Below, one piece after another: positions 1 through 10,900 of a stretch of DNA of 12,030 nt. Location: positions 48,567-60,596 of the forward strand of contig MU119508.1 in assembly GCA_014904845.1 (NCBI GenBank), given 5' to 3'. Position numbers and translations under genes: made by a program. Numbering within the stretch: the stretch's first letter is position 1; every line of letters starts with the position of its first letter. The notes below the pieces were generated by a model. It saw only the letters and a program-made list of their open reading frames with translations, was not told where the DNA came from and did no database searches. Source of the DNA: Acephala macrosclerotiorum (taxonomy: Eukaryota > Ascomycota > Leotiomycetes > Helotiales > Mollisiaceae).

Positions 1-412
1 ATTATTTTTTCGTTATTATTTATTAAATTAATTTCGTATTTATTTAATATTATATTAATATAATATAAAATTAATTTATTAATTTAATTATTTTTTATTA
101 TTTCTTATTATTTTTTTTTTATTTTTTTTTATTTTTCTTATTTCGATTTCGATTTTAATTTTTTTAATTATATTATTCGTTATAATTTTTTCTTTTTATA
201 ATATTAACGTATTTTTTTTTAAATATAATTTTTTTTTATATATAAATTCGTTTAATAACTCGAAAATTTATAAATAAAATAAAAACTTTTTTACGATATT
301 ATTTTAATTTATTAAAAATATTTTTTTTTAAAAAGTAATATCGATTTTTATAAATTATAATTAGTAATTTTTCAATTTTAAATTTTTTTATTATTTTTTT
401 TTTTAAATTTTA

Positions 413-428
413 ATATATATATATATAT
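413..428. repeat. (AT)8 microsatellite
   Basis: Sixteen bases of uninterrupted alternating A and T, followed by a T run. Simple repeats like this arise easily in AT-saturated DNA and carry no functional implication. Confidence 0.8.
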
Positions 429-1143
429 TTTTTTTAAATATTTTTTTATAAAATCGATTATTTATTTAAATTATTATATTTATTATTTCTTAAAATATTT
501 TCGATTTATTACGTTAAATTAATTCGTTTTTAATTTAATTTTTAAATTTAATATAAAATTATCATATAAAAACAATTTTTTTTTAATTAATTCTATTTAT
601 AAATTATTAAAACTCGATAATATAAATAAAAACGATTTTTTTTTATTTTAAAGTTTATATTTTTCGTTCGACGATTTATTTTTCGTTTATATATTCGAAT
701 ATTTTTATAATTTTATTTTTAAATTTGTTAAAAATAATAAATTTTTTATAATTAATAATTTTTATTAAACGATTTTATTACTATCGAAATAATTTTATTA
801 TACAATTTTTATTTAATCGAATATTATTTTTATTAAATATTTAATATATTAAAATCTTTTTTCGTTTTTAAAACGAAATATATTCTCGTTAAATTTAAAA
901 TAAAATTAATATTATATAAAATAAATACGTAATTTATTTCGAGTTTTATTAAATAATTCGAGTATTTTTATTTTTATTTTAATAACAATTTATATATTAT
1001 ATTTCGATAATATTAATTTAATAATATTTTTAAATATCGATAAAATTATTAATATATTTTAAAAATATTTAATTAATATTATAAAAAACAATATTTAAAA
1101 TATAATAAATTAATTATTAAACGTATTATCGATTAAAATTATA

Positions 1144-1145
1144 TA
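1144..1145. repeat. TA target-site duplication, left
   Basis: The TA immediately before the left terminal repeat pairs with TA at 1628-1629. TA duplication is the hallmark of Tc1/mariner insertion. Two bases alone are weak in AT-rich DNA, but they sit exactly at the ends of the inverted repeats. Confidence 0.7.
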
Positions 1146-1167
1146 CAGTACCGCGTCAAGAGTCTGA
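1146..1167 (+). repeat. Left terminal inverted repeat of the MITE
   Basis: Twenty-two bases starting CAGTACCGCG and ending AGTCTGA, matching the reverse complement of 1606-1627 at 21 of 22 positions. The mismatch is G at 1153 against T at 1620, a transition difference. Similarity between the ends stops right after base 22. Confidence 0.92.
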
Positions 1168-1178
1168 GTCACTTAAGT

Positions 1179-1206
1179 AAAACGCGCTCAAAACGCGTAA
1201 ATCGCG
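1179..1206 (+). repeat. Subterminal CGCG repeats in the MITE
   Basis: Two copies of AAAACGCG (1179-1186 and 1190-1197) are followed by AAATCGCG (1199-1206), giving three CGCG cores in 28 bases just inside the left terminal repeat. Short subterminal repeats often bind transposase in DNA transposons; that role here is inference. No matching cluster is seen inside the right end. Confidence 0.55.
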
Positions 1207-1428
1207 ACTTAATTACTTTCGAAAAAAATTATATTTTAACTTATAAAATCTTATATTTTTTTAGTATAAGATACTTTCGAATATAGAAAATCATTTTGTT
1301 TCTTCGAATTTTATTTTATAATAAATGTTCTCGAATAATAATTGTTTTAAAATACTAAAATACGAGTTACTAGATTTTACACGTTAAATCGATCGTTTTT
1401 CGATTATTTTAGACACTTCTTATTCGAT

Positions 1429-1445
1429 CGCTCGGCATGCGAGCG
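1429..1445. repeat. Small GC hairpin inside the MITE
   Basis: Arms CGCTCG (1429-1434) and CGAGCG (1440-1445) are perfect inverted repeats around a five-base loop GCATG. It lies near the centre of the element's most G+C-rich part. A direct repeat TCGATCG occurs at 1389-1395 and 1424-1430 close by. No function is evident. Confidence 0.6.
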
Positions 1446-1605
1446 CTATACTCACACTCTAAAAACTTAATTAGAGATGAGAAACAACTCTTTAAAGCCT
1501 ATTTAATAATGCAATTATTATGTCTATATATGTTGTGATTCTAAAGATATTAGTCTTAGAAAAAGAGACAAAATGACTATTTTTGGTAGAATTTTCGTTT
1601 ATAGT

Positions 1606-1627
1606 TCAGACTCTTGACGTGGTACTG
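1606..1627 (-). repeat. Right terminal inverted repeat of the MITE
   Basis: Begins TCAGACTC and ends GGTACTG; it is the inverted partner of 1146-1167 with one mismatch at 1620, where T replaces the C expected from the left end. That C would have been in a CpG. Confidence 0.92.
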
Positions 1628-1629
1628 TA
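1628..1629. repeat. TA target-site duplication, right
   Basis: TA directly after the right terminal repeat, pairing with 1144-1145. Confidence 0.7.
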
Positions 1630-2618
1630 ATAAAAACTAAAAAATTCGAACGAAATTATTATTAATTACTAATTAAATTATTAAATTAATTTATTTAAAT
1701 TAAATACAAAATTTTTATTTATTAAAGAAATTTTTTATTTATATAAAATTTTCGCGTTTATTAAAATTCTCGATTATAAAATTTTTAATCAATTTAAAAT
1801 TCTATCGTTTAAAGTTTTATTACGTAATATAAACCTCGTAATTACTATTTATTTATCGAGTTTTACTCGTTAAATTTATTTTATAATTCTTATTAATTTT
1901 TATATAATTTATAATATTATAATTAAAAAATAAAAATCGTATATCGATATAATTATAATTATTTTTTTTTTATAATATTTATAATACGTAATTTATTAAT
2001 ATATTTTTATTTTTATAATTTTATATATAAATTTTAAAATAATTATAATTATATTTAATAAATATTAATAATAAATTTTTTTTAATAAACGTATTAATAT
2101 AAATCGTTAAAAATTTATTATAAATTAAATATAAATTTAAATAATATTATAAAATTATATTTTAATTTTTTTATTTAAAAATTAAATTAAAAAAAATATT
2201 AAAACAATAATTAATTATTAAAAATTATATAAAAAAAAAAATTTTTTTGTTATTATATTTTTAAATTATTAATTTCGATTTTTCGTAAAAAAATATTAAT
2301 AATTTTATATTGTTTTTTTTTATTATAAAAATTATAAAAATTTTACTTTTTTTAACGATAATAATAAAAAATTAATCGTTGAAATTTTTATAATTTTTTT
2401 CGTTTTTTTTAATAAAATTATAACGTTTATTTTATTTATATTTTTTATTATATACGTTTTTATTTTGTAATTTTTTAAACGTTTTTAATTATATTTTTTA
2501 ATTATTAATTCGATTATAAACTTTTAATATTTTTTTTTATCTAATAAAAATTAATAATCAATTTATAAAATATATTAATTATATATATTTTTTTATTAAT
2601 TATTAATAATTTAAATAA

Positions 2619-2637
2619 TTTTTTTTTTTTTTTTTTT
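2619..2637. repeat. T19 homopolymer run
   Basis: Nineteen consecutive T. In this background it can be a C-to-T-converted pyrimidine tract. A retroposon A tail on the minus strand is possible, but no element is recognisable next to it. Confidence 0.6.
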
Positions 2638-3256
2638 ATATTAAATACGTATTTTAAATAAAATTAATAAATTTAATATAAATTTTATATTTAAATCGTT
2701 TTTTATTATAAACGCATTATTAATTTATTATTAAACGTATAAACGACGTATTTTTTTTAATAATTATTCGAATTATTTTAGTTTTTTTAATAATTAATAA
2801 TAACGACGTATTATTATTAATTATTTTAAAATAAATTTTAAAAATTAATAACGTAAATATAATATCGTTCGATTTTATCGAATTATTAATAGTTTTTATT
2901 ATTATTTATAAAATTATATTTTTATCGATTTATTTCTCGATTAATTCGTCGTATATAATTTCGTAAACTCGACGTAATAAAATATAATATTTTTTTATTT
3001 TTCTCATATTATTATAAATTTTAATTATTATTATTTTAACGTTTTATTGAAATTTTATAAACGAATTTTTTTTTAACGATATAAATAATATAATTTAATA
3101 GTTTTTAATATATATCGATTTAATATATACGTAATATATTTTTATAAATTTAATAATTTAAAATACTATAAACGAGTTTATTATTTATAAAATTAATTTT
3201 TTATTTAAATATAAAACGTTAATAATAATTAAATAATCATATTTGTAATTATTTAT

Positions 3257-3360
3257 ATATTTAATAATAATAATAATATTTAATAAAATATTAAATATAT
3301 TTAATATTTATATTATATTTAATAATAATAATAATATTTAATATTTATATTATATTTAAT
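3257..3360. repeat. Compound TAA-rich direct repeat
   Basis: A 29-base segment at 3257-3285 recurs exactly at 3315-3343 (offset 58), and a 24-base segment at 3300-3323 recurs exactly at 3337-3360 (offset 37). Both contain or flank short (TAA)n runs. The overlapping offsets suggest replication slippage or more than one local duplication. Exact identity implies that the duplications are younger than most mutation in the region, though pure A/T sequence also limits how much divergence this mutator could cause. Confidence 0.75.
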
Positions 3361-5610
3361 TCGTTAAAAAACTTTTATAAAACGTTGTATTAATAAATAA
3401 TTAAAACGTTTATATAATTAATATAATTTTATATTAATAAAACAATTTTAAATTAATTTCGTTTTTAATTAATATAATAATATTTATAAATAATTTTATT
3501 TTTTTTAAATTAAAATATTTTTAAAATTATCGAATATTATATTTATAGTATTTATATTTTAAATATAAAATAAAAAAAAAATAATTATAAAAATAATATA
3601 AAAAATAATAATATTTAATAAAATATCAATTTAAATAATTTTTTATAATAAAATAATATTTTTATTAAAACGAATTTTATAAATCTCGATCGTAAAAATA
3701 TTTAATTAAACGTTAATATTAAATTTTTATAATATTATAAATTGTAATTAATTAATAATTAATATTTTAATAATTTTATTATTCGATATAATTTTTTAAA
3801 AAACTTTTAAAAAATATCGATTTTTAAAAATAAAAAATAAATATTAATTTAATTCGAATAATTTAAATTATAATAATAAAATATTAAATATATTTTTTCT
3901 CGTAATAATATAACGAGTAAATTGATTATTTAAAATAATTATTATTTGTATATTATTGATTTTTTTAAATTTAATAAAATCGTTTTTATTTTTATTTTCT
4001 ATTTTTATATTTATTAATAATTAATTATTTTTTATTATTTAAATATTTTTTAATAAATTTTTTATTTTTTCGATTTTAATAAAAAGATTTTATTAATAAA
4101 TTATTATAATATTTCGATTTATTATAAATATAATATTTTTTTTAATATAATTTTCTTTAAAATTTAAAATTTTTATAATATTTATTTTAAAAAATTTTCG
4201 ATTTTATTTTTAATCGCGTTTTTTTTTTTTCGTTTTTTATACGTATAATCGATTTAATTTTAATTGATTTTGTTTTTTTTATTTTAAAAAATATAATATA
4301 AATTATATTATTATGTTTTACGTAATCGTATTATAATATTTATTACTAATCGTAATTTAATATAAAAGTTTTCGAAAATATTAATAAATTTATAAAAAAC
4401 AAAATTAAATTTTTTAATATTTTAATAAATATTAATAATTTAATTTCGTAAATTATATTTTATTTAATATTTTAATAATAAATTAAATTAAATTTTTTAA
4501 AATTAATTAAAAATAAATTATAAATAATTCAATTTAAATTTTATTAAATTAATTATAATAAATTTTTATTATTATTATTAATATAATAAAATCGAATTTC
4601 TTTTTTATAAATTTATTAAAATAAAATATTTTTATACGTTTTATAAAACTAATAAAAAATATTTTATTATATTAATTTGAAAATAATTAAATTTTATTAT
4701 AATATTTATAAAAAATTTATAATTTATAATTAAAAATATTATATAACTTTTTATTATATTTTTTATTATTAATATAAATTTTTATTAAATTTATAAATAA
4801 ATTAAATATTTTATATTATATTAAATAAATTTGTATTTATAAAAATAATCGTAATAAAAAAAATATAAAAAATAATCGTAAAAATAATTATTATTGTAAA
4901 AAAAAAATTCGTATTAATAATTAAAATCGTAAAATTAATTATATTTTAAATATTAATTATTAATATTAAAACATTTTAATTTATTAATTCGATTAATCGA
5001 TTTTATCGAGAAAAAATTTTTTTTTTTTAATTAATCGACGATTTTTATTTATATTTATTTATAAAACTTTTTTTAAATTATTAATAATAAATTTTTTATT
5101 TTTTAATATTTAAATTTTGTAAATTTATAAAAATTTTTAAAAACGACGTATAAAATTTTTATATATTAAACGTAAAATTTATTAAATATATTTTTTAAAG
5201 TTTTTTTAAAAATATTTTTATAAATTACAATTTAAAAATATATTTTTTTTTTTATATATTTTAAATCGATAAAAAATATATTTATTTAATATTTTTTTAT
5301 TAATATTTTTATCGTTTATAAAATCGAAATTTTTTATTTATTTATTTTTATTATAAACGAATTTAATTTTAAATAAATTCGTTAATTTAAAAAATAATTA
5401 TATAATAAATAATAAAAAAATTAAAAATTTTAATTCGAATTCAAATAAATATTATTATTAATATTTATACGTTTTCGATTATATAACGATCAAAAATGTA
5501 AAACTTTTTTTAAAAGTTCGTTTTTAATATAAATTCGAATAAATTAATATAAATTTAAAATCGTTTTTACGTTTTTTTATTCGTTTTTTATAAATATTAT
5601 TATTTTATAT

Positions 5611-5693
5611 AATAAATATAAATTTAAATAATAAATATAAATTTAAATAATAAATATAAATTTAAATAATAAATATAAATTTAAATAATAAAT
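5611..5693. repeat. Minisatellite, four perfect 19-bp units
   Basis: The unit AATAAATATAAATTTAAAT occurs four times without a mismatch (5611-5629, 5630-5648, 5649-5667, 5668-5686), followed by a broken partial unit starting AATAAAT. The unit has no G or C, so the C-to-T process cannot act on it. The array is therefore either a young slippage product or simply invisible to this mutator. Confidence 0.92.
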
Positions 5694-6063
5694 TTAAATT
5701 TATTCTCGTATTATTTTTTTTAAATTTTTAATAATTTTAATATTTTTAATATATTTTTATAAAAAAATTTTTATAAATTTTTATTTTTTTAAAAATATAT
5801 TAATTATTTTAAATATTTTTTTATAAAAAATAAATTATTTAAATTTTTTTTTTTTTTATAAATTAATTTTTTTTAAATACAAATTTAATTATTACGTAAT
5901 TAATTAAATAATTACTAATTAATATTAATATTAATATTATTAAAAATATTTATTATTAATAATAAATTAAAAACGAAATAAATAAATTAAATAATTCGTT
6001 AATTAATTATAAATTATAAATTTAATAAACGTATAAAAATTAAAAAATATAATCTCAATTTTA
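5694..6063. other. AT desert between minisatellite and GC island
   Basis: About 370 bases of AT with very few CpG; no gene or element seen. The last bases before the island, around 6052-6062, include an unconverted CTCA, so the less mutated sequence may begin slightly before the G+C-rich core. Confidence 0.7.
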
Positions 6064-6108
6064 GCGCAGGCGGCGCTAGTCCCGGTCTGGCCTAGTGCCG
6101 CACGTGAC
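6064..6108. other. 45-bp GC-rich island of unknown origin
   Basis: Thirty-three of 45 bases are G or C (about 73%), with all C contexts present, inside DNA of about 8% G+C; both borders are abrupt. Arms at 6070-6079 (GCGGCGCTAG) and 6092-6101 (CTAGTGCCGC) form an inverted repeat with one transition mismatch, which would be a G-U pair in RNA, around a 12-base loop. CTAGT is also directly repeated at 6076-6080 and 6092-6096. TA lies on both sides (6062-6063 and 6109-6110) but is expected by chance here. Candidates are a solo transposon end, an excision remnant, filler DNA from break repair, or a protected structural element. I do not recognise the sequence. TGGCCTAGTGC at 6088-6098 resembles a pol III A box, but no tRNA fold follows. 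Confidence 0.8.
6070..6101. repeat. Inverted repeat (hairpin) within the GC island
   Basis: Ten-base arms 6070-6079 and 6092-6101 match at nine of ten positions; the mismatch is a C/T transition. The loop is 6080-6091. On the minus strand the hairpin is followed after five bases by CTAA, faintly like a Helitron 3' end (hairpin then CTRR). However, the spacing is short and the next base is A rather than the expected T. Confidence 0.7.
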
Positions 6109-6281
6109 TATTAAATTAATATTATATTTACAATTTTTTCGTATTTTAATATTATATATATTCGTTTAAAAATAATTAATAAAATAATATTTATTTTAAT
6201 TAATAAAAATAATATTATTATAAAATTAAAAATAATAATTAAAAATAATATTTAATATTTATATTTATTAGTAAAATTAAA

Positions 6282-6302
6282 ATACTCGAGTATATTAATA
6301 TA
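6282..6302. repeat. Two overlapping short palindromes
   Basis: ATACTCGAGTAT (6282-6293) is a perfect 12-base palindrome, overlapped by TATATTAATATA (6291-6302), another perfect palindrome. The first keeps the CTCG/CGAG context discussed in the findings. Chance is likely in such low-complexity DNA. Confidence 0.6.
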
Positions 6303-6396
6303 TTACGTTTAATTGTTATAATTTTTATATATTAAATATAAAAATTATTAATTAATTAAAAAATTAAATTTAAAATTAAAAATATTAATATATTTT

Positions 6397-6470
6397 CAAT
6401 TTTTATATTAGTTTTCTTTTAATTAGAATACGTAATAAATACGTGTATATATTTTGACACTAGTAATTTC
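6397..6470. other. Patch of weaker C-to-T erosion
   Basis: About ten non-CpG C or G bases survive in 75 bases, against roughly one or two per 60 in the surrounding desert, including GACACTAGTAATTTC at 6456-6470. It may be a fragment of a separate, less mutated sequence. No terminal repeats, ORF or RNA signature is seen. Confidence 0.4.
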
Positions 6471-7918
6471 TATTTTTATAATAAATATTTAATTTATTTT
6501 TTAGTATAATTTTTTATTTAATTATAAATTTAATAAATAATTTCGTAATTTAAAAATTTAATACTTATAAAACGATTATAAAAAATCGCTCGTTTAAAAA
6601 AAACAAATAAAAAAATCTTGTAATTATATTAATTATATTATAAACTTTTTATAAAATTATAATTTTTTTATATAATATTAATTAAACAATTTTTTTAAAA
6701 AAAAAAACTTATTTTAAAATAAAAAATATTTTTTAATTTTAATAATTTTTTATTATATTTTTTTTTTTTATATATATATTTTAATTTTTATTTTAATTAG
6801 TTTTTTTTCTCGTAAAATTAATATAAAATTTAATTCGATAAAATTTTAATTGTCGTAAAAAAATATTATAAATCGCGTTATTTTATTTTTTAATTATTCG
6901 TATATTTATAAAAAAATTAAAAAAATATTAATCGATATATAAATTAATAATCGAAATTAAAAAAATAATTAAATTAATAATTTAATTATTTTATATTCGA
7001 ATTATAAATTTTTTTTTTATTTATATTATATTTTATAAAATCGTATTTTATATAATTAATAAATTTTTATTCGTAATATTAATCGCGTCGTATAATTATT
7101 AAAAATATTAATAATTCGATGTATTTTAAATATAATCGAATTTTTATAATATAATATTTTAATCGATTTAAAATTTAATTAATAAAATCGAAATTTATTA
7201 AAACGTAAAAAATTTTTAAAATTAATTTATTATAATAAAAAAATTGTATTTAATATTATTATTAATAAAATTATAAAATCGATAATCGAATATTTTAATT
7301 TATAATTTACGTAATTAATTAATAATAATTAATTATATTTTTATATTTTTAAAAATTTAATTCGAAATAAATTAATTTATTCGATTTAAAAAAATAAAAT
7401 TTTAATTTTGTTTTAAATTTTTTTTTTTTTTATTTATTTTTTTATTTTAATTATAAAATTATTCGTATTAATAAACGTTTATAAAATTTTATTTAAATTA
7501 AATTTTATTATAACGTTTATCGAATTATTATTATTATATATTTATTATATTTTTTATAATTTTTTACGTTCGTATTAATATAATTAAAAATAATTATATT
7601 AATTAATTAAAATTATAATTATAATTAATTATATAATTTTAATAAAAATAAGATTTTTTTAAAATTATAAAAATTTTATATATTAAATTAAATTATATTT
7701 AATAAAAAACTATAAATAATTTATTTAATTTATAATAAAATAATAAAAAATAAAAAATTGAAAAAAGAAAATTAAATTAAAAATTCGATATTTCGTTAAA
7801 TTCGTTTATAATACGTGTAATATTAATTTTATTTTAATTTCGATATTATCAATTAATTAAATTTTATTTTAAAGTTTTATACGTTATTTCAAATGAAAAT
7901 TATATTTAATTATATATT

Positions 7919-7996
7919 AATTAAATTAAATTAATATAATTAGAATTAATTTAATTAAATTATAATTAACGATTTATAATTTAATTTAATTTAATT
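7919..7996. repeat. AT-only inverted repeat
   Basis: A 16-base arm made of TTAAA steps at 7919-7934 is the exact reverse complement of 7981-7996, with 46 bases between. Both arms contain only A and T in a four-to-five-base periodic pattern, so this may be coincidence of low-complexity sequence rather than a structured element. Confidence 0.5.
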
Positions 7997-10900
7997 ATTT
8001 ATTATATTAATTTGTACAATTGTTTTAAAATTATAATATCGATTATAAAACGTTTTTTATTTATTATTTTTAATTTTATTAAATAATCGTATAAAAAATA
8101 TAAATTTGTATAAACGATAATAAAAATATTAAATAAATCGAATTATTTTACGATTATATTAATATTAAAAATTATTATAATTATTATATTTATTTCGTTA
8201 ATTATTTTATAAATTTAAAACGTTAAAATATTTTTAATAATTTTTTTACATTTTATAAAATTTTAATATATTAAATTATTTTTTATTTTAAAATTATTTT
8301 TCGTTCGAATTTTATTAATAATTATAATTACGTATTTAATTCACGAATTTAAATCGATATTATTAATATATAAATCGTTTACGAATACGAATATTTTAAT
8401 TGTTTTTAAATCGATCGAAATATAATAAATATTATACTATAAATTATTTTATTTTTATTTTAATTTTTTATTTAAAATTATTATATTTTTTTTTTCGTTA
8501 AAATTTAATATTATATAGCGATTAATAAATTAAAAATAATTTTTAATTAACAAATAAACGTAATATATATTTCGCGAATTCGTTATTTTCGATATTAATT
8601 AAAATAATTTTTAATTTTTAAATTAATAAATTCGATTTTTATATTTTTATTTTTTTTATTTAAATCGTATATTATTATTGTTTTATAATTATATCATTTT
8701 ATTATTAAATATTAATTAACTTGTAAATATTAAATATTTTTTACATTTTATTTATAATTTAATTTTTTTTAATTTTTTTTTTTAAATTTATAAATTATAA
8801 TATTAATAATTTTAATATATTATTTATTTATATATTAATAATCTCGAATATTTTTTTATTTTTTTAATTAAAAAATAAAAACGATATATTAAAAGTTTTA
8901 TTTTTAATTTAAAAATATAATATTTATAATATATAATAAATTAATAAATATTTATTTTTACGAGTTTATATAATAATTTTTTTATAATTATAATTATTTT
9001 TTTAAAATAAAAATATATTATTTTTTTTAATAAATTAATAAAAATTATTTATTAAATTAAATTTATAATTATATATATATTTATATAACGTTTTATAATT
9101 ATATTTTAAAATTATAATTTTAAATTAAAATTAAAATTATTTTTTAATTTATTTATTAAATAATAAAAAATTTTATAAAAATAAATTTTTTTAATTCGTC
9201 GTTAAAAATTTAAATTATAATTCTCGTTTTTTCGTATAATTTATTCGTTATTTTATTTTTAATTTTATATATTAATTTAAATTTAAAAATCGAAATATTT
9301 TTATATATAATTAAATCGTATTATATAAATTTAAAAATGTTTTTTATAAACAATTTATTTTGTTTTTTTTATTATAAAACATTAAAAAAAATTTTATAAT
9401 TTAATTATAAGTTTTATATTCGTTTTTTTTTATTTATTATATAAATTATATCGATTATAATTTTTTTTTTATATAATATTAATTAAAATTTTTATTATTC
9501 GTAAAATTATTATTATTATTATTAATATTCGTAAAATTAAAATATTTTTATTTAAAATAAATCGTAAATTTAAATTTATTTTTCGTATTTTTCGATTATT
9601 TATAATATTTAAATTAATTTTCGATTAAAATTAAATAATCGTTATTATTATTTTTTTAATTTTTATTTTTTTATATTATATTTATTGTTTTTAGTTTTTT
9701 GTTTTTTTATATAATTTTCGTAAATTATTTTTTTATCGATTTTTTAATTTATAGTTTTTAAAAATAAAATTTAATTATAATTAATTTAAAATTTATTAAT
9801 TCGTAAAATAATTATATAATATATTTTTTATTTATAATTAATAATAATTTATATAGTTTTTTTTATTTTTTATAATTTTTAAAAATTCGAATTTTAAAAT
9901 TAATTAATATATTTAAAATTATTAAAATATTAAAATCGTTTTTTATTATTAATATATTATTAATTTATCGTTTAATTTATATACGATAAAATTCGTTTAT
10001 TATTTTACGAATTATATTTATTATTTTTATTATTATAATTTTTATTTATTATTTAAATTTTACGAATGTAAATTTTTTTTTAAAATTATAAATTGAAATT
10101 TTTAATAATTTAAATATATATTAATTTAATATTTTTTAATTATATTTTATATAAATCGTATAAATATTTTTATAATAAATCGTACGTTTTAAAATTTTAT
10201 AATAAAATTTATAAATTATAAAATCGTATTACTATTTAAATATATAATATTAATAATTACAAAATAATTAAACTCGTAATCGTTTATTAAAACTTTTTTA
10301 AATCGTTTTAATAATTTCGCGTTTATTTAATAATAATAATAAAATTTATTTATTTATTTTAATTATTAAAACGTAAAAATTTTATATTTAATTTTATTAA
10401 AAATATTTATAAATCGTTATATTAATAAATATTTAAATTTTTTATATACGCGTTTTAAATTTAAATTTATTAAATAATATTAAATAAAAACTTTTTTTAG
10501 TTTTATTAATAAAATTTATAAATATTTTTATATACGTATAATTAATACGATTATATTATTATTACGTTTTTTTATACGATTTTTTACGTTATTAAATTAA
10601 ATTTTAAATTTATTTATATTTTCTAAAAATAATAAAAATAATATATTATAAAATACGACGTAAAAAATAACGTTTTTAATAAAAATAAAAATTTTAATTA
10701 TATTTTCGATTTTTATATTATTTATTTCGAATTAAATTTTTTTTCGTGATTCGAAATATTAAATTTAATTCGTAAATCGATTTTTTATAAAATTATAAAT
10801 TAATATAGTAATTACGTTTATATTTAATAATTATTTATTCGATTTAAAAACTAATATTAAAATTTTTATAATAAAAATAATTACGTAGTAATTTCGAATT

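Larger units (their letters stand above)
1..1145. other. Gene-free AT desert, left segment
   Basis: No gene, RNA or recognisable element. Sequence is saturated AT with scattered CpG. The first 250 bases are rich in T runs on the plus strand (for example around 100-155), as expected if a polypyrimidine stretch lost its C residues. An (AT)8 microsatellite lies at 413-428. The right edge is set by the MITE target site at 1144-1145. Confidence 0.8.
1146..1627. mobile_element. Non-autonomous TIR transposon (MITE), Tc1/mariner-pogo type
   Basis: A 482-bp element bounded by terminal inverted repeats of 22 bp (1146-1167 and 1606-1627, one mismatch) and flanked by TA on both sides (1144-1145 and 1628-1629). 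The termini read CAGTACC... and ...GGTACTG, so the junction has the TACAGT/ACTGTA form common in the Tc1/mariner superfamily, including fungal pogo/Fot elements; assignment to pogo is inference. There is no ORF longer than a few dozen codons, so it would need a transposase supplied elsewhere. G+C is about 29% by my count, with normal CpA, CpT and CpC content, against about 8% CpG-only flanks. Either it inserted after the region was mutated, or it is too short to have been an efficient RIP target. Orientation cannot be assigned. Confidence 0.88.
1630..5610. other. Gene-free AT desert, central-left segment
   Basis: About 4 kb with no coding sequence, RNA gene or recognisable transposon end. CpG is the main surviving G+C context. 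The only internal structures I can support are a 19-base T run at 2619-2637 (a minus-strand A run, possibly a former CT tract or an A tail) and the compound repeat at 3257-3360. The motif AACGACGTATT occurs twice around 2740-2815, which may be a relic of an old direct repeat or chance. Confidence 0.75.

Noticed and set aside
1253..1269. Seventeen-base identity between the MITE interior and 11452-11468
   Set aside because: It is mostly T run plus AGTATAA, and flanking bases do not align. Matches of this length are expected by chance in DNA of this composition.
1573..1617. Short ATG-initiated reading frame at the right end of the MITE
   Set aside because: Only 14 codons before a stop that lies within the terminal repeat; no ribosomal or domain evidence.
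2737..2815. CRISPR-like or spaced direct repeats (AACGACGTATT twice)
   Set aside because: Only two copies, short, without regular spacing; CpG retention alone makes such ACGACGT matches common.
4100..5300. Possible eroded retrotransposon (gag zinc knuckle or reverse transcriptase) in the central desert
   Set aside because: I looked for conserved motif remnants allowing C-to-T and G-to-A changes but found none that stand out from AT-rich chance similarity.
6064..6101. Helitron 3' terminus on the minus strand (hairpin followed by CTAA)
   Set aside because: Hairpin-to-end spacing is only about five bases, the flanking base is A instead of T, and the rest of any Helitron body would be fully eroded while its end is pristine.
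6081..6108. tRNA or tRNA-derived SINE start: A-box-like TGGCCTAGTGC at 6088-6098, with seven bases before it that could be an acceptor arm
   Set aside because: The D stem cannot close, there is no B box, and sequence becomes saturated AT straight after 6110. The match covers only the A box.
7919..7996. AT-only inverted repeat as a transposon terminus or replication origin
   Set aside because: The arms consist of simple TTAAA-like periodic sequence, and no target duplication or distinct interior is present.
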